The position numbers and the translations under genes were made by a program. Of a DNA stretch of 64,000 nucleotides, positions 1 to 11,194 are shown piece by piece. Location: the NCBI GenBank assembly GCA_945897755.1, contig CAMDGH010000001.1, forward strand, positions 23,671-87,670. The letters run 5' to 3'. The stretch comes from Chryseobacterium gleum (GTDB taxonomy: Bacteria > Bacteroidota > Bacteroidia > Flavobacteriales_D > Crocinitomicaceae). Within the stretch, counting starts at the first letter, position 1; every line of letters begins with the position of its first letter. A model generated the notes under the pieces. That model was not told the origin of the DNA and searched no databases. It saw only the letters and a program-made list of their open reading frames with translations.

Positions 1-1
1 A

Positions 2-187
2 GGTTCGTCTATGCCGAACAAAACAAAAGTTGGTTCTATATCTTGGGATCAAATTAGAGCTATAGCTGAAGATAAAATGACTGATATGAACTGTTTTACA
101 GTTGATTCAGCAATGAAGATGGTTGCTGGAACGGCAAGAAGTATGGGTGTAACCGTTAAAGGTGGTCAAGCACCAGTAACTAAATAA
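2..187 (+). CDS. rplK: 50S ribosomal protein L11, C-terminal part
   Basis: The first 61 complete codons, in the frame starting at base 2, match the C-terminal rRNA-binding domain of ribosomal protein L11, for example [21 protein letters not shown] and the A-G-T-A-R-S-M-G segment near the end. The gene is cut by the left edge and ends at TAA 185-187, nine bases before rplA. L11 binds 23S rRNA in the GTPase-associated centre. It starts the rplKAJL-rpoBC operon, the standard bacterial order. Confidence 0.93.
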   Translation, partial: GSSMPNKTKVGSISWDQIRAIAEDKMTDMNCFTVDSAMKMVAGTARSMGVTVKGGQAPVTK

Positions 188-195
188 TCGCAGAC

Positions 196-891
196 ATGGG
201 AAGAGTATCTAAAAAGAGAAAAGAAGTTTTAGCTAAATATGATTTAGTGAAAACTTACACCTTAGTTGAAGCGTGTGATTTAGTGAAGGTGATAACTACA
301 GCAAAATTTGATGCTTCCGTTGACATTAGCGTTAGACTTGGTGTTGATCCAAGAAAAGCGAATCAAATGGTTAGGGGAACTGTTGCATTACCTCATGGTA
401 CTGGAAAGGATGTAAAAGTATTAGTACTTTGTACTCCTGATAAAGAAGCTGAGGCGATTGCTGCAGGTGCAGATTTCGTTGGGTTAGATGACTACATTGA
501 GAAAATCAAAGGTGGTTGGACTGATGTTGACGTTATTATTACGATGCCTTCTGTTATGGGTAAAGTTGGTGCGTTAGGAAGGATTCTAGGACCTAGAAGT
601 TTGATGCCTAACCCAAAAACAGGAACTGTGACTATGGAGGTTGGTAAAGCTGTATTAGAAGTTAAAGCTGGTAAGATTGATTTTAAAGTTGATAAGTATG
701 GTAATATTCATGCTGGTATTGGTAAGGCAAGTTTCGAAGGAGATAAATTGCGTGAAAATGCTGCTGAAATGATCAGTGCTTTAAATAAATTAAAACCATC
801 TGCAGCGAAAGGTACCTACATTAAAAGTGTATACCTAAGTTCTACTATGAGTCCAAGTATTCAAATTGACGCTAAATCTTTGTTAGCTTAA
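196..891 (+). CDS. rplA: 50S ribosomal protein L1
   Basis: This 231-residue protein has the normal length for bacterial L1. The family signature [19 protein letters not shown] lies near residues 128-146. L1 forms the mobile L1 stalk of the large subunit at the E site and in other bacteria also represses its own operon by binding mRNA; no such site was identified here. The ATG at 196 lies nine bases after rplK and no other start fits better. It is the second gene of the ribosomal protein operon. Confidence 0.98.
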   Translation: MGRVSKKRKEVLAKYDLVKTYTLVEACDLVKVITTAKFDASVDISVRLGVDPRKANQMVRGTVALPHGTGKDVKVLVLCTPDKEAEAIAAGADFVGLDDYIEKIKGGWTDVDVIITMPSVMGKVGALGRILGPRSLMPNPKTGTVTMEVGKAVLEVKAGKIDFKVDKYGNIHAGIGKASFEGDKLRENAAEMISALNKLKPSAAKGTYIKSVYLSSTMSPSIQIDAKSLLA

Positions 892-903
892 AAACTTAAG
901 AAA

Positions 904-1425
904 ATGACTAAAGAAGAAAAAGCTAAATACATTGATGATCTGACTGCTGAATTAGTAGATGCCCGTATTTTTTACTTGGCAGATACTTCAGAATTAACTG
1001 TTGATGTAATTAATAACCTTAGAAGAAAGTGTTTTCAATCAGATGTTAGATTGAAAGTAGTAAAAAACACATTATTGTCTAAGGCAATGGATCGTGTTGA
1101 GGGCATTGATTATGGACAGTTAAAAGATGTTTTGGCTGGTCCTACATCAATTTTATTTGCAGAAGTAGGTAATGTACCTGCAAAAATTATTCAAGAGTTT
1201 CGTAAAAAAAGCGCTAAACCTTTATTAAAGGGAGCATTTATTGAAGAAGCTATTTTTATTGGAGACAATCAATTAGAAGCATTATCTAATATTAAGAGTA
1301 AGAATGAGCTTATTGGTGACATTGTTGGTTTACTTCAAAGTCCTGCTAAGAACGTTATTTCTGCCCTTAAAGGTCAAGGTGGTAAAATTGTAGGTATCCT
1401 TAAAACGCTCGAAGAAAGAGCTTAA
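904..1425 (+). CDS. rplJ: 50S ribosomal protein L10
   Basis: L10, 173 residues, is the base of the L7/L12 stalk. The N-terminal half holds the rRNA-binding segment, with the family-like R-x-K-x-x-x-V-V-K-N-T-L pattern near residues 48-60. The C-terminal helix (roughly residues 135-173, containing SPAKNVISALKGQGGKIVGI) is the docking site for L7/L12 dimers. It sits 12 bases after rplA and 37 bases before rplL, the expected arrangement for stoichiometric expression of the stalk. Confidence 0.97.
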   Translation: MTKEEKAKYIDDLTAELVDARIFYLADTSELTVDVINNLRRKCFQSDVRLKVVKNTLLSKAMDRVEGIDYGQLKDVLAGPTSILFAEVGNVPAKIIQEFRKKSAKPLLKGAFIEEAIFIGDNQLEALSNIKSKNELIGDIVGLLQSPAKNVISALKGQGGKIVGILKTLEERA

Positions 1426-1462
1426 TTAATTTTATAAATAATAATTCAAAAACAAAAATAAC

Positions 1463-1837
1463 ATGGCTGATTTAAAGCAAATCGCGGAAACGCTTGTAAA
1501 CTTAACGGTTAAAGAAGTAAATGAACTTGCTGCTATCCTAAAAGACGAATATGGTATCGAACCTGCTGCAGCTGCTGCTGTAATGGTTGCTGGTGGTGGT
1601 GCTGGTGCTGAAGTTGCTGAAGAGAAAACTGAGTTTGATGTGATCTTAAAAGCGGGTGGTCCTAGCAAACTTGCAGTTGTTAAGTTAGTGAAAGAATTAA
1701 CTGGAAATGGTTTGAAAGAATCAAAAGATTTAGTTGATAATGTTCCTTCTGTATTGAAGGAAGGTATTGCTAAAGACGAAGCCGAAGCACTTAAGAAAGC
1801 TTTAGAAGAAGCTGGTGCTGAAGTTGAAATCAAGTAA
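1463..1837 (+). CDS. rplL: 50S ribosomal protein L7/L12
   Basis: The 124-residue acidic protein has the classical three parts: an N-terminal dimerisation helix, an Ala/Gly-rich hinge (about residues 34-55) and a C-terminal globular domain that recruits translation factor GTPases. It ends in the typical AGAEVEIK tail. The minus-strand ORF 1432-1833 in the track is a shadow caused by the Ala/Gly-rich codons. A hairpin follows before rpoB. Confidence 0.98.
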   Translation: MADLKQIAETLVNLTVKEVNELAAILKDEYGIEPAAAAAVMVAGGGAGAEVAEEKTEFDVILKAGGPSKLAVVKLVKELTGNGLKESKDLVDNVPSVLKEGIAKDEAEALKKALEEAGAEVEIK

Positions 1838-1859
1838 TTATTCTACTTTTATTATAGGT

Positions 1860-1886
1860 TAGGCACTGCTGAAAAGCATGTGCCTA
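1860..1886 (+). terminator. Hairpin between rplL and rpoB (attenuator or processing site)
   Basis: The arms TAGGCAC and GTGCCTA pair, extended inward by GCT/AGC around a GAAA loop, and are followed by TTCCTATTTTTATA. The U-tract is interrupted, so partial termination or RNA processing is more likely than full termination. In well-studied bacteria the rplL-rpoB gap carries an attenuator or RNase III site that sets polymerase levels relative to ribosomal proteins; that this hairpin does the same is inference. Confidence 0.6.
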
Positions 1887-1944
1887 TTCCTATTTTTATA
1901 TTAAGTGCATAAGAGTACATTTTTTTTAATAAATTCTTTTATCC

Positions 1945-4900
1945 TTGGCAACATCAACAAATATATCGACAAGAATCAATTTTGCTTCAAGCAAAAATGC
2001 AATTGAATATCCTGATTTTCTAGATATTCAATTAAAATCCTTCCAAGAGTTTTTTCAATTAGAAACAACTCCTGAAAATAGAAATAGTGAAGGTCTATTT
2101 AAAGTTTTTTCTGAAAATTTCCCAATTACTGATACACGAAATCAGTTTGTACTTGAATTTTTAGATTATTTTATTGATCCTCCAAGGTATACTATCGAAG
2201 AGTGTATCGATAGAGGGTTAACTTATAGTGTGCCTCTTAAGGCTAAGCTAAAGTTATATTGTACTGATCCCGAACACGAAGATTTTGAAACTATAGTTCA
2301 AGATGTATATTTGGGAACGATACCTTATATGACACCAAAAGGTTCATTTGTGATTAACGGTGCTGAACGTGTTATCGTTTCTCAGTTACATAGATCTCCA
2401 GGTGTTTTCTTTGGACAAAGCCGTCATGCAAATGGTACTAAACTATACTCTGCAAGAGTAATTCCTTTTAAAGGTTCTTGGATTGAATTTGCGACTGATA
2501 TTAATAATGTCATGTATGCATATATTGATCGTAAGAAAAAACTTCCTGTAACCACTCTTTTTAGAGCGATTGGATATGAAACAGATAAGGATATCCTTGA
2601 GATTTTTGGTCTTGCGGATGAAATAAAGGTTTCTAAATCTGTTCTTAAAAAACTTGTTGGCAGAAAACTGGCTGCTCGTGTATTGAAAACTTGGATCGAA
2701 GATTTTGGTGATGAAGATACAGGAGAAGTCGTTTCTATTGAAAGAAATGAAGTGATCTTAGATCGTGATACTGTTATTGAAGATCATCATATTGATCTTA
2801 TTTTAGAAGCAGGTGTTAAAACAATTATCCTTCATAAAGAGGATGTTAATTCAGCTGAATTCACGATCATTTATAATACCTTACAAAAAGATATTTCCAA
2901 TTCTGAAAAAGAGGCGGTTGAACATATCTATAGACAATTGCGTAATGCTGAACCACCAGATTATGAGACCGCGAAGAATGTTTTTGAAAAGTTATTCTTT
3001 TCAGATACAAGATATGACTTAGGTGAGGTTGGTCGTTTTAGGTTAAATAAAAAGTTGCGTTTAGATGATTCTGAAGCTTCTCGTGTATTAACTAAAAATG
3101 ATATCATTTCTATCATCAAATATTTAATTGAATTAATTAATTCAAAAGCTGATGTTGATGATATTGACCACTTATCAAATCGTCGTGTTCGTACTGTAGG
3201 GGAACAATTATATTCTCAATTCGGTGTTGGTCTTGCTCGTATGGCAAGAACGATTAGAGAGAGAATGAATGTAAGGGATAATGAAGTTTTTACTCCTATT
3301 GATCTTATTAATGCTAAAACCTTATCTTCTGTTATTAATTCATTTTTTGGGACTAATCAATTGTCTCAATTTATGGATCAAACGAATCCCTTATCAGAAG
3401 TTACTCATAAACGACGTTTATCTGCACTAGGGCCAGGTGGATTATCTAGAGAAAGAGCTGGTTTCGAGGTTCGTGATGTTCATTATACACATTATGGTCG
3501 TTTATGTACCATTGAAACTCCGGAAGGACCTAATATTGGTTTAATTTCTTCTCTTTGTGTTTATGCTAAAGTGAATAAATTAGGTTTTATTGAAACTCCA
3601 TATCGTTCAGTTGATAAAGGTAGAGTGGTTGTTGAAAATGCTCCTGTATACTTAACTGCTGAAGAAGAGGATGCTAAAATGATTGCACAAGCGAATGTTG
3701 TTGTTGATGACAATGGTAACATTTCAAGTGAGTTTGTTAAAGCTAGGTACGAAGGTGATTTTCCTGTTGTTACTCCAAATGATATTCATTTAATTGATGT
3801 CGGTGCGAATCAAATTGCTTCTATTGCTGCCTCATCTATTCCTTTCTTGGAACATGATGATGCCAATCGTGCTTTGATGGGGTCCAATATGCAACGTCAA
3901 GCGGTTCCTTTATTAAAACCAAATTCACCAATTGTTGGAACAGGTATTGAACGATTAGTTGCCCGAGATTCTCGCGTATTAATTAATTCTGAAGGTTCTG
4001 GTGTTGTTGAATATGTTGATGCAAACGAAATCATAATTAAGTATGATTGGAATGAAGATGATAAGCTTGTTAGTTTTGATATAGAAACAAAACAATATTC
4101 ATTAACTAAATTTCAAAAAACGAATCAAAGTACTACAATCAATCTTAAGCCGATTGTCAAAAAAGGGGATCGTGTTGAAAAAGGTCAAGTGCTTTGTGAA
4201 GGATATGCAACTCAACAAGGAGAATTAGCTTTAGGTCAAAATCTTAAGGTTGCATTTATGCCTTGGAAAGGGTATAATTTTGAGGATGCTATTGTTATAT
4301 CTGAAAAAGTGGTTCGTGATGATATCTTCACTTCGATTCACATCGATGAGTATACCTTAGAAGTAAGAGAAACAAAACGCGGAATGGAAGAATTAACTTC
4401 TGATATTCCAAATGTGAGTGAAGAAGCTACTAAAGATTTAGATGAGAATGGTCTTATTCGTATCGGTGCTGAAATTAAAGAAGGAGATATTTTAATTGGT
4501 AAAATTACACCGAAAGGTGAAACTGATCCGTCTCCTGAAGAAAAATTACTTCGTGCAATTTTTGGTGATAAAGCGGGAGATGTTAAAGATGCATCTTTAA
4601 AAGCTGGACCATCTTTAAGAGGTGTTGTGATTGACAAAAAATTATTCTCACGATCTGTTAAGGATAGAAAGTCTAAATCGCAAGATAAACCAATATTAGA
4701 GTCTTTGGATTCTGATTATGAAAAAGATTTTTCTTCTTTAAAAGAGAGGTTAGTTGATAAATTAGTTCAAATTTTAGGGGAAACGAAAGCAAGTGGTGTT
4801 TTCAATAACTTTAAAGAAGAAATCATAAAAAAGGGAAGTAAATTCTCTCAAAAAGCTTTAATTGCGATTGATTATTCTATTGTTAATCCTACTAATTGGA

Positions 4901-5757
4901 CTTCCGAATCTGAAATTAATTCTCTTATTGGTCGTGTAATCCATAATTTTACGATTAAAGCAAACGATTTATTAGGTGCTTACAAACGTAAAAAATTCCA
5001 TATTTCTGTTGGTGATGAACTACCAGCTGGAATAGTAAAAATGGCAAAAGTTTATATCGCTAAAAAACGTAAGTTGAAAGTAGGTGATAAAATGGCTGGT
5101 CGTCACGGTAATAAAGGGATTGTTGCTAATATTGTTCGTGAGGAAGACATGCCTTTCTTAGCGGATGGTACTCCGGTAGATATCGTTTTAAATCCACTAG
5201 GCGTTCCTTCTCGTATGAATTTAGGTCAGATTTATGAAACTGTTCTAGGGTGGGCTGGTGAAAAACTAGGTGTTAAGTTTGCAACTCCTATTTTTGACGG
5301 AGCTACTCCAGATGAAATAAATGATTGGACTGATAAAGCAGGAGTACCAAGATCAGGTAAGACCTATTTATATGATGGTGGAACAGGAGATCGTTTTGAT
5401 CAAACTGCTACCGTGGGTGTGATTTACATGCTTAAATTATCACACATGGTTGATGATAAAATGCATGCACGTTCAATCGGACCATATTCATTAATTACTC
5501 AGCAACCATTAGGTGGTAAGGCTCAGTTTGGTGGTCAGCGTTTCGGTGAGATGGAAGTTTGGGCATTGGAAGCTTTTGGGGCTGCTAATATCCTTCAAGA
5601 AATCTTAACTGTCAAGTCTGATGATGTAATCGGAAGGGCTAAGGCATATGAAGCAATTGTTAAAGGGGACAATATTCCAGAACCTGGAATTCCAGAATCC
5701 TTTAATGTATTATTACATGAGCTAAGAGGTTTAGGTCTTAACATATCAATGGATTAA
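1945..5757 (+). CDS. rpoB: DNA-directed RNA polymerase subunit beta
   Basis: The 1270-residue beta subunit has the usual Bacteroidota length. It forms one side of the catalytic cleft. The rifampicin cluster I segment [22 protein letters not shown] keeps the sensitive-type residues. Beta C-terminal motifs are present, such as [10 protein letters not shown] and [21 protein letters not shown]. The start appears to be TTG at 1945, since the N-terminus [18 protein letters not shown] fits the family and no in-frame ATG lies close. One oddity is Thr522 where the near-universal CPIETPEG motif has Pro. rpoC follows after 35 bases. Confidence 0.98.
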   Translation: MATSTNISTRINFASSKNAIEYPDFLDIQLKSFQEFFQLETTPENRNSEGLFKVFSENFPITDTRNQFVLEFLDYFIDPPRYTIEECIDRGLTYSVPLKAKLKLYCTDPEHEDFETIVQDVYLGTIPYMTPKGSFVINGAERVIVSQLHRSPGVFFGQSRHANGTKLYSARVIPFKGSWIEFATDINNVMYAYIDRKKKLPVTTLFRAIGYETDKDILEIFGLADEIKVSKSVLKKLVGRKLAARVLKTWIEDFGDEDTGEVVSIERNEVILDRDTVIEDHHIDLILEAGVKTIILHKEDVNSAEFTIIYNTLQKDISNSEKEAVEHIYRQLRNAEPPDYETAKNVFEKLFFSDTRYDLGEVGRFRLNKKLRLDDSEASRVLTKNDIISIIKYLIELINSKADVDDIDHLSNRRVRTVGEQLYSQFGVGLARMARTIRERMNVRDNEVFTPIDLINAKTLSSVINSFFGTNQLSQFMDQTNPLSEVTHKRRLSALGPGGLSRERAGFEVRDVHYTHYGRLCTIETPEGPNIGLISSLCVYAKVNKLGFIETPYRSVDKGRVVVENAPVYLTAEEEDAKMIAQANVVVDDNGNISSEFVKARYEGDFPVVTPNDIHLIDVGANQIASIAASSIPFLEHDDANRALMGSNMQRQAVPLLKPNSPIVGTGIERLVARDSRVLINSEGSGVVEYVDANEIIIKYDWNEDDKLVSFDIETKQYSLTKFQKTNQSTTINLKPIVKKGDRVEKGQVLCEGYATQQGELALGQNLKVAFMPWKGYNFEDAIVISEKVVRDDIFTSIHIDEYTLEVRETKRGMEELTSDIPNVSEEATKDLDENGLIRIGAEIKEGDILIGKITPKGETDPSPEEKLLRAIFGDKAGDVKDASLKAGPSLRGVVIDKKLFSRSVKDRKSKSQDKPILESLDSDYEKDFSSLKERLVDKLVQILGETKASGVFNNFKEEIIKKGSKFSQKALIAIDYSIVNPTNWTSESEINSLIGRVIHNFTIKANDLLGAYKRKKFHISVGDELPAGIVKMAKVYIAKKRKLKVGDKMAGRHGNKGIVANIVREEDMPFLADGTPVDIVLNPLGVPSRMNLGQIYETVLGWAGEKLGVKFATPIFDGATPDEINDWTDKAGVPRSGKTYLYDGGTGDRFDQTATVGVIYMLKLSHMVDDKMHARSIGPYSLITQQPLGGKAQFGGQRFGEMEVWALEAFGAANILQEILTVKSDDVIGRAKAYEAIVKGDNIPEPGIPESFNVLLHELRGLGLNISMD

Positions 5758-5792
5758 TTATCACGTTGTTGAATTTTAAAATAAGCAAGTAG

Positions 5793-8700
5793 ATGGCTTT
5801 TAGAAAAGAAACACCAAAAAAACAAAGTAGTTTTAGTAAAATCACAATATCATTGGCATCTCCAGAAGTAATTCTGGAGCAGTCAAGTGGTGAAGTATTA
5901 AAACCAGAGACAATTAATTATAGAACATATAAACCAGAAAGAGATGGTTTATTTTGTGAAAGAATTTTTGGTCCAGTTAAAGATTATGAATGCCATTGTG
6001 GTAAGTATAAACGTATTCGATATAAAGGAATCGTTTGTGACCGTTGTGGAGTTGAGGTAACAGAAAAGAAGGTGCGTCGTGAAAGAATGGGGCATATTTC
6101 TTTAGTTGTTCCAGTTGCACACATTTGGTATTTCCGTTCTTTACCTAACAAAATCGGTTATTTATTAGGACTTCCTACTAAAAAACTAGATCAGATTATT
6201 TATTACGAACGTTATGTTGTAATTCAAACAGGAACTGCTACTCATTTAGATGCTTCTCCTATTAAGAGATTAGATTTTTTAACGGAAGAGGAATACCTTG
6301 ATATTTTAGAATCTGATTCTGTATCTAAAGAAAATCATCATTTAGATGATTCAGATCCGAATAAATTTATTGCTAAAATGGGTGCTGAAGCACTTCATGA
6401 TTTGCTTAAAGGATTAAACCTAGATGAATTATCTTTTGGTCTTCGTCATAGTGCAAACACAGAAACTTCAGTTCAACGTAAAAATGAAGCATTAAAACGT
6501 TTACAAGTTGTTGAATCAATGCGTGAATCGCAAACGCGTATTTCGAACCGTCCTGAGTGGATGATTGTTAAAGTTGTGCCTGTTATTCCACCTGAATTGC
6601 GCCCATTGGTTCCTTTGGATGGTGGTCGTTTTGCTACTTCTGATTTAAATGACCTTTATCGTCGTGTTATTATTCGAAATAATCGTTTGAAACGTTTGAT
6701 CGAAATTAAAGCACCTGAAGTAATTTTAAGAAATGAAAAACGGATGTTACAAGAATCTGTAGATTCTTTATTCGATAATTCTAGAAAAGCAAGTGCGGTT
6801 AAAACTGAATCAAATCGACCTTTAAAATCATTATCTGATTCTTTAAAAGGCAAACAAGGACGTTTCCGTCAAAATTTATTAGGTAAACGTGTTGACTATT
6901 CTGCACGTTCTGTTATTGTTGTTGGTCCAGATTTGAAATTGCACGAATGTGGTCTTCCGAAAGACATGGCTGCTGAACTTTATAAACCATTCATTATCCG
7001 TAAAATGATAGAGCGTGGTATCGTAAAAACAGTTAAGTCTGCTAAAAAAATTGTTGATAAAAAAGACCCTGTTGTTTGGGATATTTTAGAAAGTATTTTA
7101 AAAGGTCACCCTGTATTATTAAATCGTGCTCCTACTCTTCACCGATTGGGTATTCAAGCTTTTCAACCTAAATTAATTGAAGGAAAAGCAATTCGATTAC
7201 ATCCTTTAGTTACGACTGCCTTCAATGCGGATTTTGATGGGGATCAAATGGCTGTTCACTTACCACTTGGTAATGCAGCTATTTTAGAAGCTCAATTGTT
7301 GATGCTTGCTTCTCATAATATTTTAAATCCTGCTAATGGTGCTCCAATTGCTGTACCTTCTCAAGACATGGTTCTTGGTTTGTATTATATTACGAAGCCA
7401 AGAACTTCAACTCCTGAAAGAAAAGTAAAAGGGGAAGGTGGTATTTTCTATTCTCCGGAAGAAGTGATTATCGCTTATAATGAAGGTAAATTAGAATTAC
7501 ATGCCCCGATCAAAGTTAAATCTTATGATTTAGATGCTTCGGGTCTTCCTGCTTTAATGATGATTGAAACTACGTGTGGTAGAGTCCTTTTTAATGAACA
7601 AGTTCCTCGTGAAGTTGGATTTATTAATGACATATTAACTAAGAAAGCACTTCGTGATATCATTGGACGCGTATTAAAAGTATCTGGTACTGCAAGGACC
7701 GCTCAATTTCTTGATGATATTAAAGAGTTAGGTTACAATATGGCTTTCAAAGGTGGATTATCATTCAATTTAGATGATATTATCATTCCTGCTGAAAAGT
7801 CGGTCTTGGTATCTAAGGCTGAAGCTGATGTTTTAGAGGTGATGAGTAACTACAATATTGGACTAATCACTAATAATGAACGTTATAACCAAATTATTGA
7901 TATTTGGACGCATACAAATTCTCGATTAACTGAAACACTAATGGATCAGTTGAAAAATGATAATCAGGGTTTCAACTCTATTTACATGATGTTCGATTCT
8001 GGTGCTCGTGGATCTAGAGAACAAATACGTCAGTTATCTGGAATGAGGGGATTAATGGCTAAACCACAAAAATCAGGTGCTTCTGCTCAGGAAATCATTG
8101 AAAATCCAATTTTAGCTAACTTTAAAGAAGGTTTGTCTATTCTTGAATACTTTATTTCTACACATGGTGCTCGAAAAGGACTTGCTGATACGGCATTAAA
8201 AACTGCAGATGCTGGTTATTTAACAAGGCGTTTGGTTGATGTATCTCAGGATGTGATTATTAATTCACAAGATTGCGGTACTCTTCGTGGTTTAGTTGCT
8301 ACTTCACTTAAGAAAAATGATGATATCGTTGAACCATTAATTGATCGTATTGTTGGTCGTACTTCGGTGCATAATATTTATAACCCAGATACGAATGAGT
8401 TAATAGCTAATTCGGGTGAATTAATTTCTGAATTTATTGGTGAAGCGATTGAAGCTGCTGGTATAGAGGAAGTTGAAATTAGATCTGTGTTAACATGCGA
8501 AATGAGAAGAGGTGTTTGTGCTAAATGTTATGGTATAAATCTTTCAAATCACAGGTTAGCTCAAGAAGGAGATACTGTTGGTGTTGTTGCTGCTCAGTCT
8601 ATTGGTGAACCAGGAACTCAGTTAACGCTTCGTACTTTCCACGTTGGTGGTACAGCATCTAATACAACTGACATCTCTGACATGAAAGCTAAAGCAAATG

Positions 8701-10085
8701 GTATTCTTGAAATCGACGAATTAAGAACGATTGATATTAAAACGAATGATGGTGTTAAGAAAATTGTTGTTGGTCGTGCTGCTGAATTAAAAATCACAGA
8801 TGAAAATACAGGTATCGTTATTATGACAGCGAATGTTCCTTATGGATCTGAATTGTTAATTGGTAATAATATTTCAATTAAGCGTGGTGATGTAATCTGT
8901 AAATGGGATCCATATAATGCTGTAATTGTTTCTGAAGTTTCTGGAAAAGTAGTTTATGATAATATTCATGAAGGAATAACTTACCGAGAGGAAATTGATG
9001 AACAAACAGGATACAAGGAAATTGTTATTATCGAATCACGTGATAAAAAGAAAAATCCTGCTATTCATATCATTAATCCTAAAACAAAAGAAGTTCTTCG
9101 CGAATATAGCTTACCTGTAGATGCGCATATTTCTGTAAATGAAGGTGATAAAGTTGAAGCAGGTGTTACCTTGGTTAAAATCCCGAGATTGTCTGGCAAG
9201 ACTGGAGATATCACTGGAGGACTTCCTAGAGTTACAGAGTTGTTTGAAGCTAGAAATCCTTCTAATCCTGCTGTTGTTTCTGAAATTGATGGTATCGCTA
9301 ATTATGGTACAAAAATTAAAAGAGGTAATAGAGAGGTTGTAATTACTTCAAAAACAGGAGAGGAAAGAAAATACTTAGTTCCACTTTCTAAACATATCTT
9401 AGTACAAGAAAATGATTTTGTTAGAGCAGGTCAACCATTATCTGATGGTGCGATAACTCCAAATGATATTCTTAATATTGAGGGTCCAACGAAGGTGCAA
9501 GAATACATTGTGAATGAGATTCAAGAGGTGTATCGTTTGCAAGGGGTTAAGATAAATGATAAGCATTTCGAAGTAATTGTTCGTCAAATGATGCTTAAAG
9601 TTGAAATAATTGATGGAGGCGATACTAAATTCTTAGAAGGTCAGTCAGTTCATAAAGCTGATTTTATGGAAGAAAATGATGCGCTTTTTGGAATGATCGT
9701 TATTGAAGATGCTGGAGATTCAGATGAGTTGAATGCGGGACAAATTATTTCTTCACGTAAACTAAGAGATGTTAATTCTCAACTGAAACGTGCAGATAAG
9801 AAAATTGTTCAAGCGAGAGAAGCAGTTCCTGCTACTTCGACTCCTTTGCTTCAAGGGATTACAAGGGCGTCTTTACAGACTCAATCGTTTATTTCGGCAG
9901 CTTCTTTTCAAGAAACGACAAAGGTGCTTAACGAAGCGGCTATTTCTGGAAAAGTAGATCATTTATTAGGACTAAAAGAAAATGTAATTGTTGGACATTT
10001 AATTCCTGCAGGGACTGGTACAAGAAGATTTCAAAATGTATTAGTTTCATCGAAGGAAACTTTAGCTGAATTACAAGAAAATTAA
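5793..10085 (+). CDS. rpoC: DNA-directed RNA polymerase subunit beta-prime
   Basis: The 1430-residue beta-prime subunit carries the catalytic NADFDGDQM motif with Mg-binding Asp480, Asp482 and Asp484. An N-terminal zinc ribbon uses Cys67, Cys69, Cys82 and Cys85. A second zinc site is at [13 protein letters not shown] near residues 902-914. The trigger-loop region ([16 protein letters not shown]) is intact. It is the last gene of the operon and is followed by a strong terminator hairpin. Confidence 0.99.
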   Translation: MAFRKETPKKQSSFSKITISLASPEVILEQSSGEVLKPETINYRTYKPERDGLFCERIFGPVKDYECHCGKYKRIRYKGIVCDRCGVEVTEKKVRRERMGHISLVVPVAHIWYFRSLPNKIGYLLGLPTKKLDQIIYYERYVVIQTGTATHLDASPIKRLDFLTEEEYLDILESDSVSKENHHLDDSDPNKFIAKMGAEALHDLLKGLNLDELSFGLRHSANTETSVQRKNEALKRLQVVESMRESQTRISNRPEWMIVKVVPVIPPELRPLVPLDGGRFATSDLNDLYRRVIIRNNRLKRLIEIKAPEVILRNEKRMLQESVDSLFDNSRKASAVKTESNRPLKSLSDSLKGKQGRFRQNLLGKRVDYSARSVIVVGPDLKLHECGLPKDMAAELYKPFIIRKMIERGIVKTVKSAKKIVDKKDPVVWDILESILKGHPVLLNRAPTLHRLGIQAFQPKLIEGKAIRLHPLVTTAFNADFDGDQMAVHLPLGNAAILEAQLLMLASHNILNPANGAPIAVPSQDMVLGLYYITKPRTSTPERKVKGEGGIFYSPEEVIIAYNEGKLELHAPIKVKSYDLDASGLPALMMIETTCGRVLFNEQVPREVGFINDILTKKALRDIIGRVLKVSGTARTAQFLDDIKELGYNMAFKGGLSFNLDDIIIPAEKSVLVSKAEADVLEVMSNYNIGLITNNERYNQIIDIWTHTNSRLTETLMDQLKNDNQGFNSIYMMFDSGARGSREQIRQLSGMRGLMAKPQKSGASAQEIIENPILANFKEGLSILEYFISTHGARKGLADTALKTADAGYLTRRLVDVSQDVIINSQDCGTLRGLVATSLKKNDDIVEPLIDRIVGRTSVHNIYNPDTNELIANSGELISEFIGEAIEAAGIEEVEIRSVLTCEMRRGVCAKCYGINLSNHRLAQEGDTVGVVAAQSIGEPGTQLTLRTFHVGGTASNTTDISDMKAKANGILEIDELRTIDIKTNDGVKKIVVGRAAELKITDENTGIVIMTANVPYGSELLIGNNISIKRGDVICKWDPYNAVIVSEVSGKVVYDNIHEGITYREEIDEQTGYKEIVIIESRDKKKNPAIHIINPKTKEVLREYSLPVDAHISVNEGDKVEAGVTLVKIPRLSGKTGDITGGLPRVTELFEARNPSNPAVVSEIDGIANYGTKIKRGNREVVITSKTGEERKYLVPLSKHILVQENDFVRAGQPLSDGAITPNDILNIEGPTKVQEYIVNEIQEVYRLQGVKINDKHFEVIVRQMMLKVEIIDGGDTKFLEGQSVHKADFMEENDALFGMIVIEDAGDSDELNAGQIISSRKLRDVNSQLKRADKKIVQAREAVPATSTPLLQGITRASLQTQSFISAASFQETTKVLNEAAISGKVDHLLGLKENVIVGHLIPAGTGTRRFQNVLVSSKETLAELQEN

Positions 10086-10101
10086 TTTTTGTTTTTTATA
10101 G

Positions 10102-10131
10102 ATGGGGGTACATTTGTGTATCCCCATTTTT
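10102..10131 (+). terminator. Intrinsic terminator after rpoC
   Basis: The arms ATGGGGGTACA and TGTATCCCCAT (one G-U pair) enclose a TTTG loop and are followed by TTTTTATTTT. It lies 17 bases after the rpoC stop and 14 bases before the DUF3467 gene, so it should end the rpl-rpo transcript at least partly. Confidence 0.85.
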
Positions 10132-10144
10132 ATTTTAATTAATT

Positions 10145-10453
10145 ATGGAAGAAAATAATGAAAATCAAATTAGCATTGAGCTAAATGAAGAAATTGCAAC
10201 AGGAATTTATTCTAATTTAGCAATTATCACGCATTCTCAATCAGAATTTATAAGTGATTTTGTTCAGTTATTGCCTGGTATGCCAAAAGCGCAAGTGAAA
10301 TCTCGAATCATTATGACTCCCTTTAATGCAAAGCGATTGATGCGTGCATTGATGGATAATGTTCAGAAATATGAGCAATCATTTGGACTAATACATGAGG
10401 ATGATGTTCCAACACCGCCTATGAATTTTGGGACACCGAAAACACAAGCTTAA
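10145..10453 (+). CDS. DUF3467 family protein
   Basis: This small 102-residue cytoplasmic protein matches the DUF3467 family that follows rpoC in many Bacteroidota. Recognisable parts are the early I-x-L-x-x-E-I-A-x-G-I-Y-S-N-L-A segment and the later P-G-x-P-K-A-x-V-x-S-R-I-I-M-T-P segment. Its function is unknown. It starts just after the rpoC terminator and may be expressed by readthrough, because no clear promoter was seen in the 60-base gap. No signal peptide or membrane segment is visible. Confidence 0.85.
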   Translation: MEENNENQISIELNEEIATGIYSNLAIITHSQSEFISDFVQLLPGMPKAQVKSRIIMTPFNAKRLMRALMDNVQKYEQSFGLIHEDDVPTPPMNFGTPKTQA

Positions 10454-10546
10454 CTTAGGTGATATAATAATCATTTCAAGTATATAGAATTTATTATTTG
10501 TTAAGAAGTATTTTTTTAATATGTGAAAATATTAGATTATCAATAC

Positions 10547-10554
10547 TACTTTTG
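10547..10554 (+). promoter_or_regulatory. Candidate Bacteroidota -7 promoter element for the zapB-like/zapA/rny unit
   Basis: TACTTTTG matches the Bacteroidota -7 consensus TAnnTTTG and lies 15 bases before the start codon at 10569. The -33 TTG is not well matched (TGTG about 21 bases upstream), so this is a moderate prediction. Confidence 0.5.
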
Positions 10555-10568
10555 TAAAAAAAAAATAT

Positions 10569-10877
10569 ATGTCTGAAAAATCCACACAATTTATAAATGA
10601 TATTCGTTTAAAGTTTCAAACGATTCAAGAAACAATTTTAGATTTACGTTCTGAAAATCAACTTTTAAAAGTTGATAATTCACGTTTGTCTGAAGAATTA
10701 GAACTAAAAAGGAGTGCGTTTGATCAAGTAAATGCTGAGTTAATTGGTTTGAAATCTCAAAACAATGAATTGACTCTTTTGTTAACTCAAAAAGATGATT
10801 CTACGAATGAAAATGATCAATTGATAAATGAGTTAGTTAAAGAAATTGATGATTGTATTAGCCTTCTCAAAAATTAA
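10569..10877 (+). CDS. ZapB-like coiled-coil protein upstream of zapA
   Basis: The 102-residue protein is almost entirely heptad-patterned, with Leu/Ile spacing from about residue 10 to 98 and many Asn, Gln, Lys and Glu. It ends in a short I-D-D-C-I-S-L-L-K tail. No enzyme motif is present. It lies two bases before zapA, and coiled-coil proteins in this position in Flavobacteriia are probable division-ring partners. Assignment to a ZapB-like role is inferred from position and coiled-coil character. Confidence 0.65.
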   Translation: MSEKSTQFINDIRLKFQTIQETILDLRSENQLLKVDNSRLSEELELKRSAFDQVNAELIGLKSQNNELTLLLTQKDDSTNENDQLINELVKEIDDCISLLKN

Positions 10878-10879
10878 TT

Positions 10880-11167
10880 ATGAGTAAAATCCCCTTGAAG
10901 ATTGTAGTTGCTGGTAGAACCTATCCTTTAACAGTTAATGAAGGAGAAGAAAGTAAGATTTTGAAAGCAGCTGAAGACATTAATAGAGCAATTAAACTTT
11001 TGCAAGAAAATTATGCTGTTAAAGACATGCAAGATTTATTGGCAATGACTGCGCTTCAATTGGCAACGAAGTCTTCAAACCCAGGTCCAAATACCAGTCA
11101 GCAAGAAATTGATGAATTAGAAATCTCATTAGAGATTTTATTAGAGGACTTGAATAATATAAAATAA
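10880..11167 (+). CDS. zapA: Cell division protein ZapA
   Basis: This 95-residue protein has the ZapA layout: an N-terminal beta-rich domain (I-V-V-A-G-R-T-Y-P-L, E-E-x-x-I-L-K-A-A-E-x-I-N) followed by a C-terminal helix for tetramer formation. ZapA cross-links FtsZ protofilaments at the division site. It is translated two bases after the coiled-coil gene and 27 bases before rny, so the three are probably one transcript. Confidence 0.85.
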   Translation: MSKIPLKIVVAGRTYPLTVNEGEESKILKAAEDINRAIKLLQENYAVKDMQDLLAMTALQLATKSSNPGPNTSQQEIDELEISLEILLEDLNNIK

Positions 11168-11194
11168 CCATCCTTTTGGATTAAAATAATACAT

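Noticed and set aside
1432-1833. 133-residue ORF on the minus strand opposite rplL
   Set aside because: Low-complexity Ser/Ala/Pro peptide that mirrors the Ala/Gly/Lys codons of rplL; a shadow frame.
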